A stretch of DNA of 64,000 nucleotides from Rhizobium sp. CIAT894 (GTDB lineage: Bacteria > Pseudomonadota > Alphaproteobacteria > Rhizobiales > Rhizobiaceae): the NCBI RefSeq assembly GCF_000172795.2, contig NZ_CP020947.1:4109001-4173000 (forward strand), written 5' to 3'. The notes below the pieces were generated by a model. That model searched no databases and was not told the origin of the DNA. It worked only from the letters and a program-made list of their open reading frames with translations. Shown here in pieces: positions 27,000-36,164 of this stretch (its first letter is position 1; each line of letters begins with the position of its first letter). A program made the position numbers and the translations under genes.

Positions 27000-27950
27000 T
27001 TAAATGGCAGGAACCGGAAGCTCGCGAGGGATCGCCGCAGCCGGCGGGCCGACCGGCGCAAAGGTCGCGTCGCCATCGGCTGCCATATCATGCACCGTAT
27101 GTTTCTCCAGCGCCTTCGTCACCTCGTTAAGGTCGCCATCCAGATGTTCGGCAGGAATGAGATTGCCGATCACGAAATCGAAGCGGTCGCCGCGTTTGTT
27201 CAACAGTTCGTGAAACACCGTCATGTCGCGAAGTTCCGTCGACCATTTCGCCAGCCAGTAGAACAGGCCGGAATTGCGCGCCGTCATGTGGACGGGAAGG
27301 ATCGGCAGATTATATTTGCGCGCCAGCCCGACGGCCGAAGTCTTCCATGGGCGTTCGTTCAGCCGGCCATTCGCCCAGTAAGCGATGCGGCCGGAGGGAA
27401 AGAGCACCGTCGCCTTGCCTTCCCGCACCGCGTGGTTGGTCAATTGCAGCGTCTCGCGCGCCTTCAGCTTGCTCTTATGCTCCTCCCGCCATTCGACGGG
27501 GATGATCACCTCAGCAAAGCGTGGATTGACGCGGATCGCATCGCGATTGGCGAAGAACATCATATCCGGCCGGCGTGCCTTCAGGAGATCGAACACGGCA
27601 ACGCCGTCGGCAATGCCCGTGGGATGATTGCTGACGAGGATAAAGCCGCCGCTACTCGGAATGCGTTCGCCATTGGTGATGCCGATATCGAGTTTCAGCA
27701 CGCCGCTCAGATATTCGAACGACTGGAAACCCGGCATTTTGGCAACCGCATTGGCGAATTCGATCGCCTTGTTGTAGCGCAGCAGCGTGTAGAGGAACGG
27801 TCGCATGACCGGCCAGAGCGGATGTTTCACGATCCTCTGGCCGCGTTCGGCAATCAGCGTGTCGACGATATGACCGGGCTTTCCCTGTGAAACGAGAGCG
27901 ATCGCTTCCGCGAGCTGTCCGAAAGCCGTCATGGAATCGCGCCGTGCCAT
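27000..27950 (-). CDS. PlsC-like lysophospholipid acyltransferase
   Basis: 316 residues. The acyltransferase block I motif is NHPTGIADG (HX4D), followed by FFANRD and FPSGRIAYW (block III type). Such enzymes acylate glycerophosphate, lysophospholipids or ornithine lipids at the membrane. It lacks an obvious N-terminal span and has a proline/alanine-rich tail. I cannot choose between phospholipid and ornithine-lipid roles. Confidence 0.85.
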   Translation of the reverse strand: MARRDSMTAFGQLAEAIALVSQGKPGHIVDTLIAERGQRIVKHPLWPVMRPFLYTLLRYNKAIEFANAVAKMPGFQSFEYLSGVLKLDIGITNGERIPSSGGFILVSNHPTGIADGVAVFDLLKARRPDMMFFANRDAIRVNPRFAEVIIPVEWREEHKSKLKARETLQLTNHAVREGKATVLFPSGRIAYWANGRLNERPWKTSAVGLARKYNLPILPVHMTARNSGLFYWLAKWSTELRDMTVFHELLNKRGDRFDFVIGNLIPAEHLDGDLNEVTKALEKHTVHDMAADGDATFAPVGPPAAAIPRELPVPAI

Positions 27951-28090
27951 GAAAGATCCTGTCTATGGGGTATAAAGCTATCGCAGGAGAATATGATCCG
28001 GGGATGACAAAGGTTTGGCCGGCATTAGCAATTCCATAACCGTTCCTGCTTCAAATTGGCGGACTTGAAGGCAAATTCAAGGCCAGCGAC

Positions 28091-29026
28091 GTGAACGAAC
28101 TCTTGATCATCGCCGATCCCAGCCTGATGGCGGAACGGGCCGCATGGCTCGAAAATCTCGCCCGCGAACGTCGTCTTTCCGAGCATACGCTCGATGCCTA
28201 TGAGCGCGACACCCGCCAGTTCCTGACCTTCCTGACCGGTCACCTCGCCGGCCCGACGACGCTTGGCGATATCAGGGAATTGCGCCCCGCCGATTTCCGC
28301 GCCTTCCTGGCGGCCCGGCGCAAGCAGGGCTCCGGCGCCCGCTCGCTTGGTCGCAATCTCGCCGGGCTGCGCTCGCTGCTGCGCCATCTGGAAAAGAAAG
28401 GCCTGGTCAATGCCGCCGGCGCCGGCGCGATCCGCTCGCCGAAACAGCCGAAATCGCTGCCCAAGCCACTGTCGGACACCCAGGCGATCACCGTCGTCAG
28501 CAACGAAGCCCAACTGCACGACGAACCCTGGATCGCCGCGCGCGACGCGGCCGTCATGACGCTGCTCTATGGCTGCGGCCTGCGTATCTCCGAGGCGCTG
28601 GATCTCGTTCCCGCCGATCTGCAAAAGGGTGCCACGACACTGCGCATCACCGGCAAGGGCAACAAGACGCGGCTGGTACCGCTGCTCTCCGTGGTTTTCG
28701 ACGCGGTCGAGAAATATCGGACACTCTGCCCACACGATCTGGAGGCAGCAGAGCCGCTGTTTCGCGGTGCGCGCGGCGGCAAGCTGCAGCCGGCAATCAT
28801 CCAGCGCGCCATGCAGAAACTGCGCAGCGCCTTCGGCCTGCCGGAGACCGCAACGCCCCATGCGCTTCGCCACTCCTTCGCCACCCACCTGCTTGCCGGC
28901 GGCGGCGATCTGCGCACCATCCAGGAACTGCTTGGACATGCCAGCCTTTCGACAACGCAGGTCTATACCGGGGTGGATGCCTCGCGGCTCCTGGAAGTGT
29001 ATGATCGCGCCCATCCGCGCGCCTAA
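28091..29026 (+). CDS. xerC: tyrosine recombinase XerC
   Basis: 311 residues from GTG 28091. N-terminal SAM-like core-binding domain (15-105) and catalytic domain with Arg165 (GLRISEAL), Lys189, His257 and Arg260 (HALRHSFATHLL), His283 (LLGHAS) and nucleophile Tyr292. It resolves chromosome dimers with its partner XerD at dif. Naming XerC rather than XerD rests on overall character and chromosomal setting; no phage or integron features surround it. An internal ATG at 28127 is an alternative start. Confidence 0.88.
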   Translation: MNELLIIADPSLMAERAAWLENLARERRLSEHTLDAYERDTRQFLTFLTGHLAGPTTLGDIRELRPADFRAFLAARRKQGSGARSLGRNLAGLRSLLRHLEKKGLVNAAGAGAIRSPKQPKSLPKPLSDTQAITVVSNEAQLHDEPWIAARDAAVMTLLYGCGLRISEALDLVPADLQKGATTLRITGKGNKTRLVPLLSVVFDAVEKYRTLCPHDLEAAEPLFRGARGGKLQPAIIQRAMQKLRSAFGLPETATPHALRHSFATHLLAGGGDLRTIQELLGHASLSTTQVYTGVDASRLLEVYDRAHPRA

Positions 29027-29078
29027 GCTTTCGTTAACGCATTCTCTTAAGGGAATATGCGCAAGCCGGGCGTAGAGC

Positions 29079-30191
29079 ATGACACGCATAAGGCATGTGA
29101 TCGGAAACACCATCATGACGATATCAATCGGCCGCCGGACGTCTTACCTTGCAGTGTCGGCCAATCTGCTTCTCTGGTTGATCGCAGCCTTTCATATACT
29201 GCTGCTCGCGGCCTTGTTTGTCGCCTTCCTCGTCGCAAGACCGGCAGCGGCCGAAGACGCGGCCTGCACCGGTCGCAACCTGATGGTCGAGCTGCAGCAG
29301 AACGATCCGGCCCGCTATGCCGAGGCGGTGAAGGAAGCCGAGGCAACGCCGAACGGCAAAGGCATTTTCTGGAAAATCGAAAAGCCCGGACTTGCACCCT
29401 CGTGGCTGCTCGGCAGCATGCATGTCACCGACCCGCGTGTGCTGGCCCTGCCGCCGCGCGCCCAGGCCGCCCACGACGCGGCGAATACGATCATCATCGA
29501 ATCCGACGAGATTCTCGATGAGCGCAAAGCGACCGCCGCCCTGCTCGCTCGGCCGGAACTGACGATGTTCACCGACGGCACGACGATCGACAAGCTGCTT
29601 TCTCCCGAGGACTATAAGCGCCTCGAAGCAGGCCTCAAGCAGCGTGGCATCCCGCTCAGCGCCGTCTCCCGCATGCGGCCGTGGATGATCTCCAGCGCCG
29701 TTGCCCTGCCGGCCTGCGAGATCGCCCGCAAGGCCAAAGGCGTGCAGTTCCTCGACCAGAAGATCGCCACCGACGCCGTTGCTCAGGGCAAACAGGTCAA
29801 GGGGCTGGAAACGCTGGCCGAACAGATCCAGGCCATGGCCGACCTGCCGATCGAATTCCATCTGAAATCGCTGATCGAGACGCTGGAACTCGGCGACAGG
29901 ATGAGCGATGTGGTGGAGACGATGACCGACCTCTATCTCTCCGGCGACATCGGCATGACCATGCCGATGCTGAAGACCGTGACGCCCGAGGACAAGGACG
30001 AAAGCAACGACTACGCCGCCTTCGAACAGCGCGTCATCCTCGACCGCAACAAGGTGATGGCCGAGCGCGCCGCTCCCATTCTCGAGAGCGGCAATGTCTT
30101 CATGGCGGTCGGCGCCCTGCACCTGCCCGGCAAGGCCGGCGTCATCGAACTGCTGCGCCAGCAGGGCTTTACGGTGACGGCGGTGAACTGA
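29079..30191 (+). CDS. TraB/GumN-family exported protein
   Basis: 370 residues from ATG 29079; ATG 29115 (MTISIGRR) is equally possible. An N-terminal hydrophobic segment ending near ARPAAAED acts as signal or anchor. The TraB/GumN family marks are LLGSMHVTDPRV (GxxH) and GALHLPGKAGV near the C-terminus, the two predicted metal-binding histidine sites of this putative metallohydrolase fold. The biological role is unknown. It converges on the cytochrome b561 gene with a 12-bp gap. Confidence 0.85.
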   Translation: MTRIRHVIGNTIMTISIGRRTSYLAVSANLLLWLIAAFHILLLAALFVAFLVARPAAAEDAACTGRNLMVELQQNDPARYAEAVKEAEATPNGKGIFWKIEKPGLAPSWLLGSMHVTDPRVLALPPRAQAAHDAANTIIIESDEILDERKATAALLARPELTMFTDGTTIDKLLSPEDYKRLEAGLKQRGIPLSAVSRMRPWMISSAVALPACEIARKAKGVQFLDQKIATDAVAQGKQVKGLETLAEQIQAMADLPIEFHLKSLIETLELGDRMSDVVETMTDLYLSGDIGMTMPMLKTVTPEDKDESNDYAAFEQRVILDRNKVMAERAAPILESGNVFMAVGALHLPGKAGVIELLRQQGFTVTAVN

Positions 30192-30203
30192 ACCCGCCGG
30201 CGC

Positions 30204-30704
30204 TCAGCCGAGTGTCATGCGGCGCAGCACATTGGTTTTCCAATAGAACTGATGGACGAGCGCGCCGGCGACATGCGCCGCGATCAGCGCCCAGAGGATG
30301 ATTTTCAGAATATCCGCGTGGAACGACCCGGCGGGATTGATGCCGAAATAATAGGCCGCGATGCCCGAAAGCGGCATGGCGAAGATCAGGATGTAGAGGC
30401 CGGCATGAGCAAGCTTCGCCGCAAGGCGAAAGATCGCTGGTTCCTCCGCGACCTCGGCCGGCGCCCCCTTGGTAAAACGCAGCCCGAGCCTGACGGCTGC
30501 GAGCAGCAGGATGGCAATGCCGACATAGGCATGGATATTCGCCGACGCAATCTGCTCCGGCGTCGGCACCTCGCCTCTGCGCATCAGCCGATGCCAGATG
30601 TTCATGCCGTCGGGAAACAGCAGATTGAAGAAGATCAGCAGCGCCACCGCCCAGTGAAGAAGGCGCTGGCTTAGGCTGTAACCCTTGGCGGACGGCTGCT
30701 GCAT
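30204..30704 (-). CDS. cytochrome b561-family di-heme membrane protein
   Basis: 166 residues with four membrane spans and paired histidines placed for heme ligation: His17 in RLLHWAVALLIFF, then NIHAYVGIAIL, LAHAGLYILIF and AAHVAGALVHQFYW. CybB-type proteins oxidise ubiquinol or accept electrons in the inner membrane, sometimes with superoxide. GAAGGTGAAG precedes the ATG. Confidence 0.92.
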   Translation of the reverse strand: MQQPSAKGYSLSQRLLHWAVALLIFFNLLFPDGMNIWHRLMRRGEVPTPEQIASANIHAYVGIAILLLAAVRLGLRFTKGAPAEVAEEPAIFRLAAKLAHAGLYILIFAMPLSGIAAYYFGINPAGSFHADILKIILWALIAAHVAGALVHQFYWKTNVLRRMTLG

Positions 30705-30754
30705 TTCTTCACCTTCATCAAATACCGGACTCTGCGATACGCCACAAATAAAGC

Positions 30755-30780
30755 AGCCGCCTGCCTTGCAGCAAGCGGCT
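30755..30780 (-). terminator. terminator downstream of lpd
   Basis: Minus-strand stem AGCCGCTTGC / GCAGGCGGCT (one G-U pair) with a 6-nt loop, followed by GCTTTATTT. It lies 27 bp after the lpd stop. Confidence 0.6.
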
Positions 30781-30806
30781 CCAGGCTTTGTTACGAAGAT
30801 GTAAGC

Positions 30807-32213
30807 TTACATATGGATCGGCTTGAAGAAGGTCGCGAGCGCTGCCTCCTTCACCGCTTCCGACATCGTCGGATGCGCGTGGCAGCTGCGGCCGAGATCT
30901 TCCGACGAGCCGCCGAATTCCATCAGCACGGCGATCTCGTGAATCATCTCGCCGGCGCCGAAGCCGACGATATGGCCGCCGAGCACCCGGTCGGTTTCCT
31001 TGTCGGCAAGGATTTTGACGAAGCCGTCGGTTGCCAGCATCGCGCGGGCACGGCCGTTTGCGGTGAAGGGGAACTTGCCGACCTTATAGGCAATGCCTGC
31101 CGCCTTCAGCTCCTCCTCGGTCTTGCCGACCGAGGCGATTTCCGGCTGGGTGTAGACGACGCCCGGAATGACGTCGTAATTGACGTGGCCGTGCTGGCCG
31201 GCGAGGATTTCGGCGAGCGCCACACCCTCGTCCTCGGCCTTGTGCGCCAGCATCGGACCCTTGACCACATCGCCGATCGCATAGATGCCGGCGACATTGG
31301 TCTTGAAGTGACCGTCGATCTCGACGCGGCCGCGATTGTCGAGCACAACACCGGCCTCTTCCAGGCCGAGACCCGATGTATAAGGCTTGCGGCCGGTGGC
31401 AATCAGCACGACTTCGGCCTCGAGCGTCACCGCCTCACCGCCCTTGACCGGCTCGAACGTGACCTTGGCGCCCTTGTCGCCCTTTTCGACGCCGGTGACC
31501 TTGGCGCTAAGATTGAAATCGATGCCCTGCTTGGCGAGCATGCGCTGGAACTGCTTGGAGACTTCGCCATCCATGCCGCCGAGGATGGTGTCGAGATATT
31601 CGACAACGGTGACCTTGGCGCCGAGGCGCGACCAGACCGAGCCGAGTTCGAGGCCGATGACGCCGCCGCCGACGACGATCAGCGTTTCCGGCACCTTTTC
31701 CAGCGCGATGCCGCCGGTGGACGAGATGATGGTCTTTTCATCGATCTCGACCTGTACGCCGGGAATGCCGGCAACCTCGGAACCCGTGGCGATAACGATG
31801 TTCTTGCCCTCGATCTCCTGCACCGCGCCGTCGGCGGCGGTGACGGAAACCTTGCCGGCCGAAACGATCTTGCCGGCGCCCTGGAAGGTATCGATCTTGT
31901 TCTTCTTGAAGAGGAAGGCGACACCGTCGACATTCGCCTTCACCGTCGCGTCCTTGTGGGCCATCATATTACCGAGGTTGAGCGTCGGCGCCGGAATGTC
32001 GATCCCGAGCGCGCTCATGCCGTGACCGGCCTGATGGAACATTTCGGAGGCATGCAGCAGCGCCTTGGACGGGATGCAGCCGACATTCAGGCAGGTGCCG
32101 CCATAGGTCGCCCGCTTTTCGACGACGGCGACCTTGAGGCCGAGCTGGGCTGCCTTGACGGCGCAGACATAGCCGCCAGGGCCGGTTCCGATAATGATGA
32201 CATCATAAGACAT
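30807..32213 (-). CDS. lpdA: dihydrolipoamide dehydrogenase (E3) of the 2-oxoglutarate dehydrogenase locus
   Basis: 468 residues. FAD motif GTGPGG (9-14), redox disulfide Cys41-Cys46 in [13 protein letters not shown], and the active-site His-Glu pair in [11 protein letters not shown]. It reoxidises lipoyl groups of SucB and forms NADH. Start at 32213 with AAGGG upstream. It lies about 2.3 kb beyond sucB on the same strand, separated by four unrelated frames, and may have its own promoter. Confidence 0.96.
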   Translation of the reverse strand: MSYDVIIIGTGPGGYVCAVKAAQLGLKVAVVEKRATYGGTCLNVGCIPSKALLHASEMFHQAGHGMSALGIDIPAPTLNLGNMMAHKDATVKANVDGVAFLFKKNKIDTFQGAGKIVSAGKVSVTAADGAVQEIEGKNIVIATGSEVAGIPGVQVEIDEKTIISSTGGIALEKVPETLIVVGGGVIGLELGSVWSRLGAKVTVVEYLDTILGGMDGEVSKQFQRMLAKQGIDFNLSAKVTGVEKGDKGAKVTFEPVKGGEAVTLEAEVVLIATGRKPYTSGLGLEEAGVVLDNRGRVEIDGHFKTNVAGIYAIGDVVKGPMLAHKAEDEGVALAEILAGQHGHVNYDVIPGVVYTQPEIASVGKTEEELKAAGIAYKVGKFPFTANGRARAMLATDGFVKILADKETDRVLGGHIVGFGAGEMIHEIAVLMEFGGSSEDLGRSCHAHPTMSEAVKEAALATFFKPIHM

Positions 32214-32232
32214 TTGTTTTTCCCTTTGGATT

Positions 32233-32415
32233 TTAGTCGGCAGCGCGAGGCGGCGCGAGGCGGAAGCCGAAGCCGAGGAGTGCGGCTCCGGTGATGCGGT
32301 TGAACCATTTGCCGTTGGCGATGAAGCGGTCACGGATCGCCTTGTCCGTGAAGGAATAGGGGATGACGATCGAGAAGACGGCCATCAGGCCGAGGAATTC
32401 GAGAATAGACTGCAT
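32233..32415 (-). pseudogene. C-terminal remnant of a LysE-family exporter
   Basis: 60 codons; hydrophobic [16 protein letters not shown], then [20 protein letters not shown], which matches the last span and end of LysE/RhtB amino-acid exporters (normally about 205 residues). The N-terminal five spans are missing. It lies between the SDR and lpd, in the same direction, 20 bp from lpd. It is either a decayed gene or a small membrane protein kept from it. Confidence 0.55.
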
Positions 32416-32436
32416 GCTGTTTTTCGCCCTGTCGCT

Positions 32437-33189
32437 CTAGCGGCCGCCGCTCACATTGAGGATGGCGCCGGTTACATAGGAAGCCGAAGGAGAAAGAAGA
32501 TAGAGGATCGCATCCGCCACCTCCTCGGGCGAACCCGCGCGCTGCATCGGGACAGACGGCGCCATTTCGCGCGCCCGGTCCGGCAGCCCGCCCGAAGCAT
32601 GGAGGTCGGTTTCGATGATGCCAGGTCTTATCGCATTCACGCGGATGCCCTCGGCGGCAACCTCGCGTGCCAGCCCAATGGTGAACGTGTCGATCGCCGC
32701 CTTCGAGGCGGCATAATCCACATATTGCGTCGCCGAACCCAGGATCGCCGCCATCGACGAGACGTTGACGATCGCCCCGCCCTGCCCGCCGTGCCGGCTC
32801 GACATGCGGCGTATAGCCTGCGCGGCGCAGAGCATGGAACCGGTCACGTTGATGCGCAGCATGCGCTCGATCCGCTCGGCCGACATCTCGTCGACCCGCT
32901 GCGGATAGTCGACGATGCCGGCATTGTTGACGAGACCGTCGAGCCGGCCGAAATGCTGGTCGACGGCCGCAAACATCGAGGCGATATCCGCAGTCTTGCC
33001 GACATCGCCTTCAATCGCCACGGCCTCGCCGCCACTTTCGACGATCGCCGCAACGACGGCATCGGCGGCCTTGCGATTGGAAGCGTAATTCACCGCGACA
33101 CGCCAGCCCTGGCGGGCGGCGAGGCGGCAGACCGCAGCGCCGATGCCCCGGCTTCCGCCGGTCACGAGAACAACAGGGGCATCGCTCAT
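32437..33189 (-). CDS. short-chain dehydrogenase/reductase (glucose dehydrogenase-like)
   Basis: 250 residues from ATG 33189. TGGSRGIG cofactor loop, NNAGIVD, catalytic Ser in NVSSMAA and YAASK, end GAILNVSGGR. The start overlaps the stop of the exported protein gene (ATGA), and that gene's end AAGGAG supplies the ribosome site, so the two are coupled. NADPH preference is likely from the Arg in the loop NYASNR. Substrate unknown. Confidence 0.9.
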   Translation of the reverse strand: MSDAPVVLVTGGSRGIGAAVCRLAARQGWRVAVNYASNRKAADAVVAAIVESGGEAVAIEGDVGKTADIASMFAAVDQHFGRLDGLVNNAGIVDYPQRVDEMSAERIERMLRINVTGSMLCAAQAIRRMSSRHGGQGGAIVNVSSMAAILGSATQYVDYAASKAAIDTFTIGLAREVAAEGIRVNAIRPGIIETDLHASGGLPDRAREMAPSVPMQRAGSPEEVADAILYLLSPSASYVTGAILNVSGGR

Positions 33190-33716
33190 GTCGCACACTC
33201 CTTGAAAACAAGCACGTCCCAGGGCGCCACGGAAGCCTTGCCCTCGCCCCAGGCGCTGGATTGGCGAATGGCAGGACCAAGGCCCGGAAGCACGAGCTTT
33301 TCGGCCGCCGCAGCACCTTCCGGCTGCAGATTGTCGAGCTCGCCTTCGGCATTCATGCCATAGACGGCGCCCTGCCAGACCGTGCAGGCATCGAGATCGG
33401 CGCCGGTGGCGTCACCTTCGGGGCAGTTGAACATCAGGATGCCGATGGCACGCACCGGATCTTCCGACGGCATGACATAACCTTCCATCACGACTGACGT
33501 CCTGAGCGCGCTGACCTTGAATTGATTGCTGGCGGCGGCGGATGGAGAATTCAGCGGCGTAAATCGCAATTCATACGCCGCGTCGCGATCGACATAGACC
33601 GCCTGTTCCTGCTTGCAGTCGGCGCCGAAGGCGGTCACCGGAACGCCGAAGAATGCAGCGGCCGCGATTGCAGCCACGCCCTTCCGCCCCGCCGTGATGC
33701 CGGTCCCAGCGCTCAT
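33186..33716 (-). CDS. exported protein of unknown function
   Basis: 176 residues. N-terminal signal peptide (basic start, hydrophobic AAIAAAAFFGVPVTAFG, cleavage near AFGAD). Cys at three positions in the mature part (ADCKQEQ, MFNCPEG, DACTVW) plus FKECAT at the end could form disulfides. No family recognised. It is coupled by ATGA overlaps to the DUF4241 gene before it and the SDR after it. Confidence 0.8.
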   Translation of the reverse strand: MSAGTGITAGRKGVAAIAAAAFFGVPVTAFGADCKQEQAVYVDRDAAYELRFTPLNSPSAAASNQFKVSALRTSVVMEGYVMPSEDPVRAIGILMFNCPEGDATGADLDACTVWQGAVYGMNAEGELDNLQPEGAAAAEKLVLPGLGPAIRQSSAWGEGKASVAPWDVLVFKECAT

Positions 33717-34462
33717 TGCAGCTTCGGCTCCCTTTTCCCGTCGGCATTCTCGATCACGCTGAAATCCGTCAGCAGCACCAGCGCGCGGCCGTCTTTGTCG
33801 AGGCCCCAGAAAACCGGATAGAAACCGTCGCCCCAGCCGCTCCAGAACACCGCGACATTGCCCTTCTTGCCGGCGACCGGCCGGTGCAGCGCATAGGTGC
33901 CCTTATTGGCATCGAGATCGGCGGCCAGCACGTCGTCGTAATAATTGATGTCGGCGTCAGGCTTCTGAGCCTGCACCTGCGCTTCACGCTCGTCGATCAG
34001 AGCGAGTGTCTCCGCATCCATGTAGCAGCCGACCCCCGCATCGACCGGATAGCCGAAAATCTCGTCATCCTTCAGCGTCGCCGGATCCTGTCCCGGCAGG
34101 ACCGCAAGCTCCCAATGATCCGGCTTGCCGTCGGCAAACCGCATGCCGGCGGCGGCGATGCGGCCGAAGGCTTTGTAGAGCGTTACCGGATAGTCGCCCG
34201 GCGCAACCGTTCTTGCCAGCGCCGGACGATCGGGCTGAGCGAGCGGATCGGCCGCGACGATGCGCCCCGAGGTCAGCTCGACATTGCCCATATGGATCAC
34301 GCCGATCGACCGGCCGGAGAGTTCGGCATCGCTGAGCGTCACCAGCTCGAAATTGCTGCTTGCCTTGCCGATATCGAAGCCGGCGGCCGCCGCGGAGACC
34401 GGGACATGCGCGGCGGCAGCGCAGAGAAGAAGGCGCGCCGCTCGCATGATCCGGTTCCGCAT
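33713..34462 (-). CDS. exported DUF4241-domain protein
   Basis: 249 residues; signal peptide to about residue 27 (ALA-rich, ending SAAAAG). The DUF4241 pattern is visible: SGRIVAADPL, TVAPGDYPVTLY, GCYMDAET, then VAVFWSGWGDGFYPVFWGLD. The function of this domain is unknown; it appears in bacterial proteins with possible toxin-immunity links, but nothing here tests that. GGGGAG stands 8 nt before the ATG. The repeat at 34482 separates it from sucB. Confidence 0.8.
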   Translation of the reverse strand: MRNRIMRAARLLLCAAAAHVPVSAAAAGFDIGKASSNFELVTLSDAELSGRSIGVIHMGNVELTSGRIVAADPLAQPDRPALARTVAPGDYPVTLYKAFGRIAAAGMRFADGKPDHWELAVLPGQDPATLKDDEIFGYPVDAGVGCYMDAETLALIDEREAQVQAQKPDADINYYDDVLAADLDANKGTYALHRPVAGKKGNVAVFWSGWGDGFYPVFWGLDKDGRALVLLTDFSVIENADGKREPKLQ

Positions 34463-34481
34463 CGAAAGCGCTCCCCTTAAA

Positions 34482-34541
34482 GCAATTCCAGCAAAATTGT
34501 GCAGCGGTTTTTGCGTCCGGAATTGCGTGAAAACAAATACT

Positions 34542-34547
<6 letters not shown>
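34482..34547 (-). repeat. Rhizobium-type palindrome between sucB and the DUF4241 gene
   Basis: Arms GCAATTCCAGCAAAA and TTTTTGCGTCCGGAATTGC around TTGTGCAGCGG, then TGAAAACAAATACTCTAG, whose end is the sucB stop codon. The loop TGTGCAGCGGTTTT is shared with the units at 10376, 10496 and 13784, although the outer arms differ. It may protect the sucB mRNA end or limit read-through. Confidence 0.8.
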
Positions 34548-35801
<1,254 letters not shown>

Positions 35802-35840
35802 TGTTCAAATCCTGATTTCGTGTGTTTTCGTTTATGCGTT

Positions 35841-36149
35841 TCAGACGGCGGGCGGCCGCAAAATGATCGAGGGCATCGGCAGAATATCGAAACGGAAACC
35901 GAAGCCGGAAGCGATGATCGGATCGCCGTCGGCAAGGGCTTGCGCCGCCGCCTGATCCTCGACTTCGACGACTGCCATGCCGAAGGCGCCTTCACCCTCA
36001 AAGACGGGACCGACGACGATCGCCGATCCCGCAAGAGCATGGCGGTGCCAGTATTCGACATGGCGTTTCATCGCCGCCATTTCCTCGCCCGTTCCGTCAT
36101 GCGGGAAAGTCGGGCGCGGCGGCTGCAGTCTCAGAAAGAAATAAGCCAT
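35841..36149 (-). CDS. YCII-domain protein between sucA and sucB
   Basis: 102 residues of the YciI-like ferredoxin-fold family (AYFFLRLQPPRPTFP, then EGEGAFGMAVVEVEDQAAAQ and ADGDPIIASGFGF). It is 15 bp after sucA and 39 bp before sucB on the same strand, so must be cotranscribed. Members often act as small enzymes or fused dehalogenase-like domains, mostly unassigned. Its link with 2-oxoglutarate dehydrogenase is positional. Confidence 0.85.
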   Translation of the reverse strand: MAYFFLRLQPPRPTFPHDGTGEEMAAMKRHVEYWHRHALAGSAIVVGPVFEGEGAFGMAVVEVEDQAAAQALADGDPIIASGFGFRFDILPMPSIILRPPAV

Positions 36150-36164
36150 TGCGCCCTCCTTGTT

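Noticed and set aside
28091-29026. XerC as the integrase of a mobile element
   Set aside because: No attachment repeats, tRNA, transposase or base-composition change around it; it looks like the housekeeping recombinase.
34463-34541. The sucB 3' palindrome as a simple rho-independent terminator
   Set aside because: No T-run directly follows the stem on the minus strand and the element matches other repeat copies by its loop.
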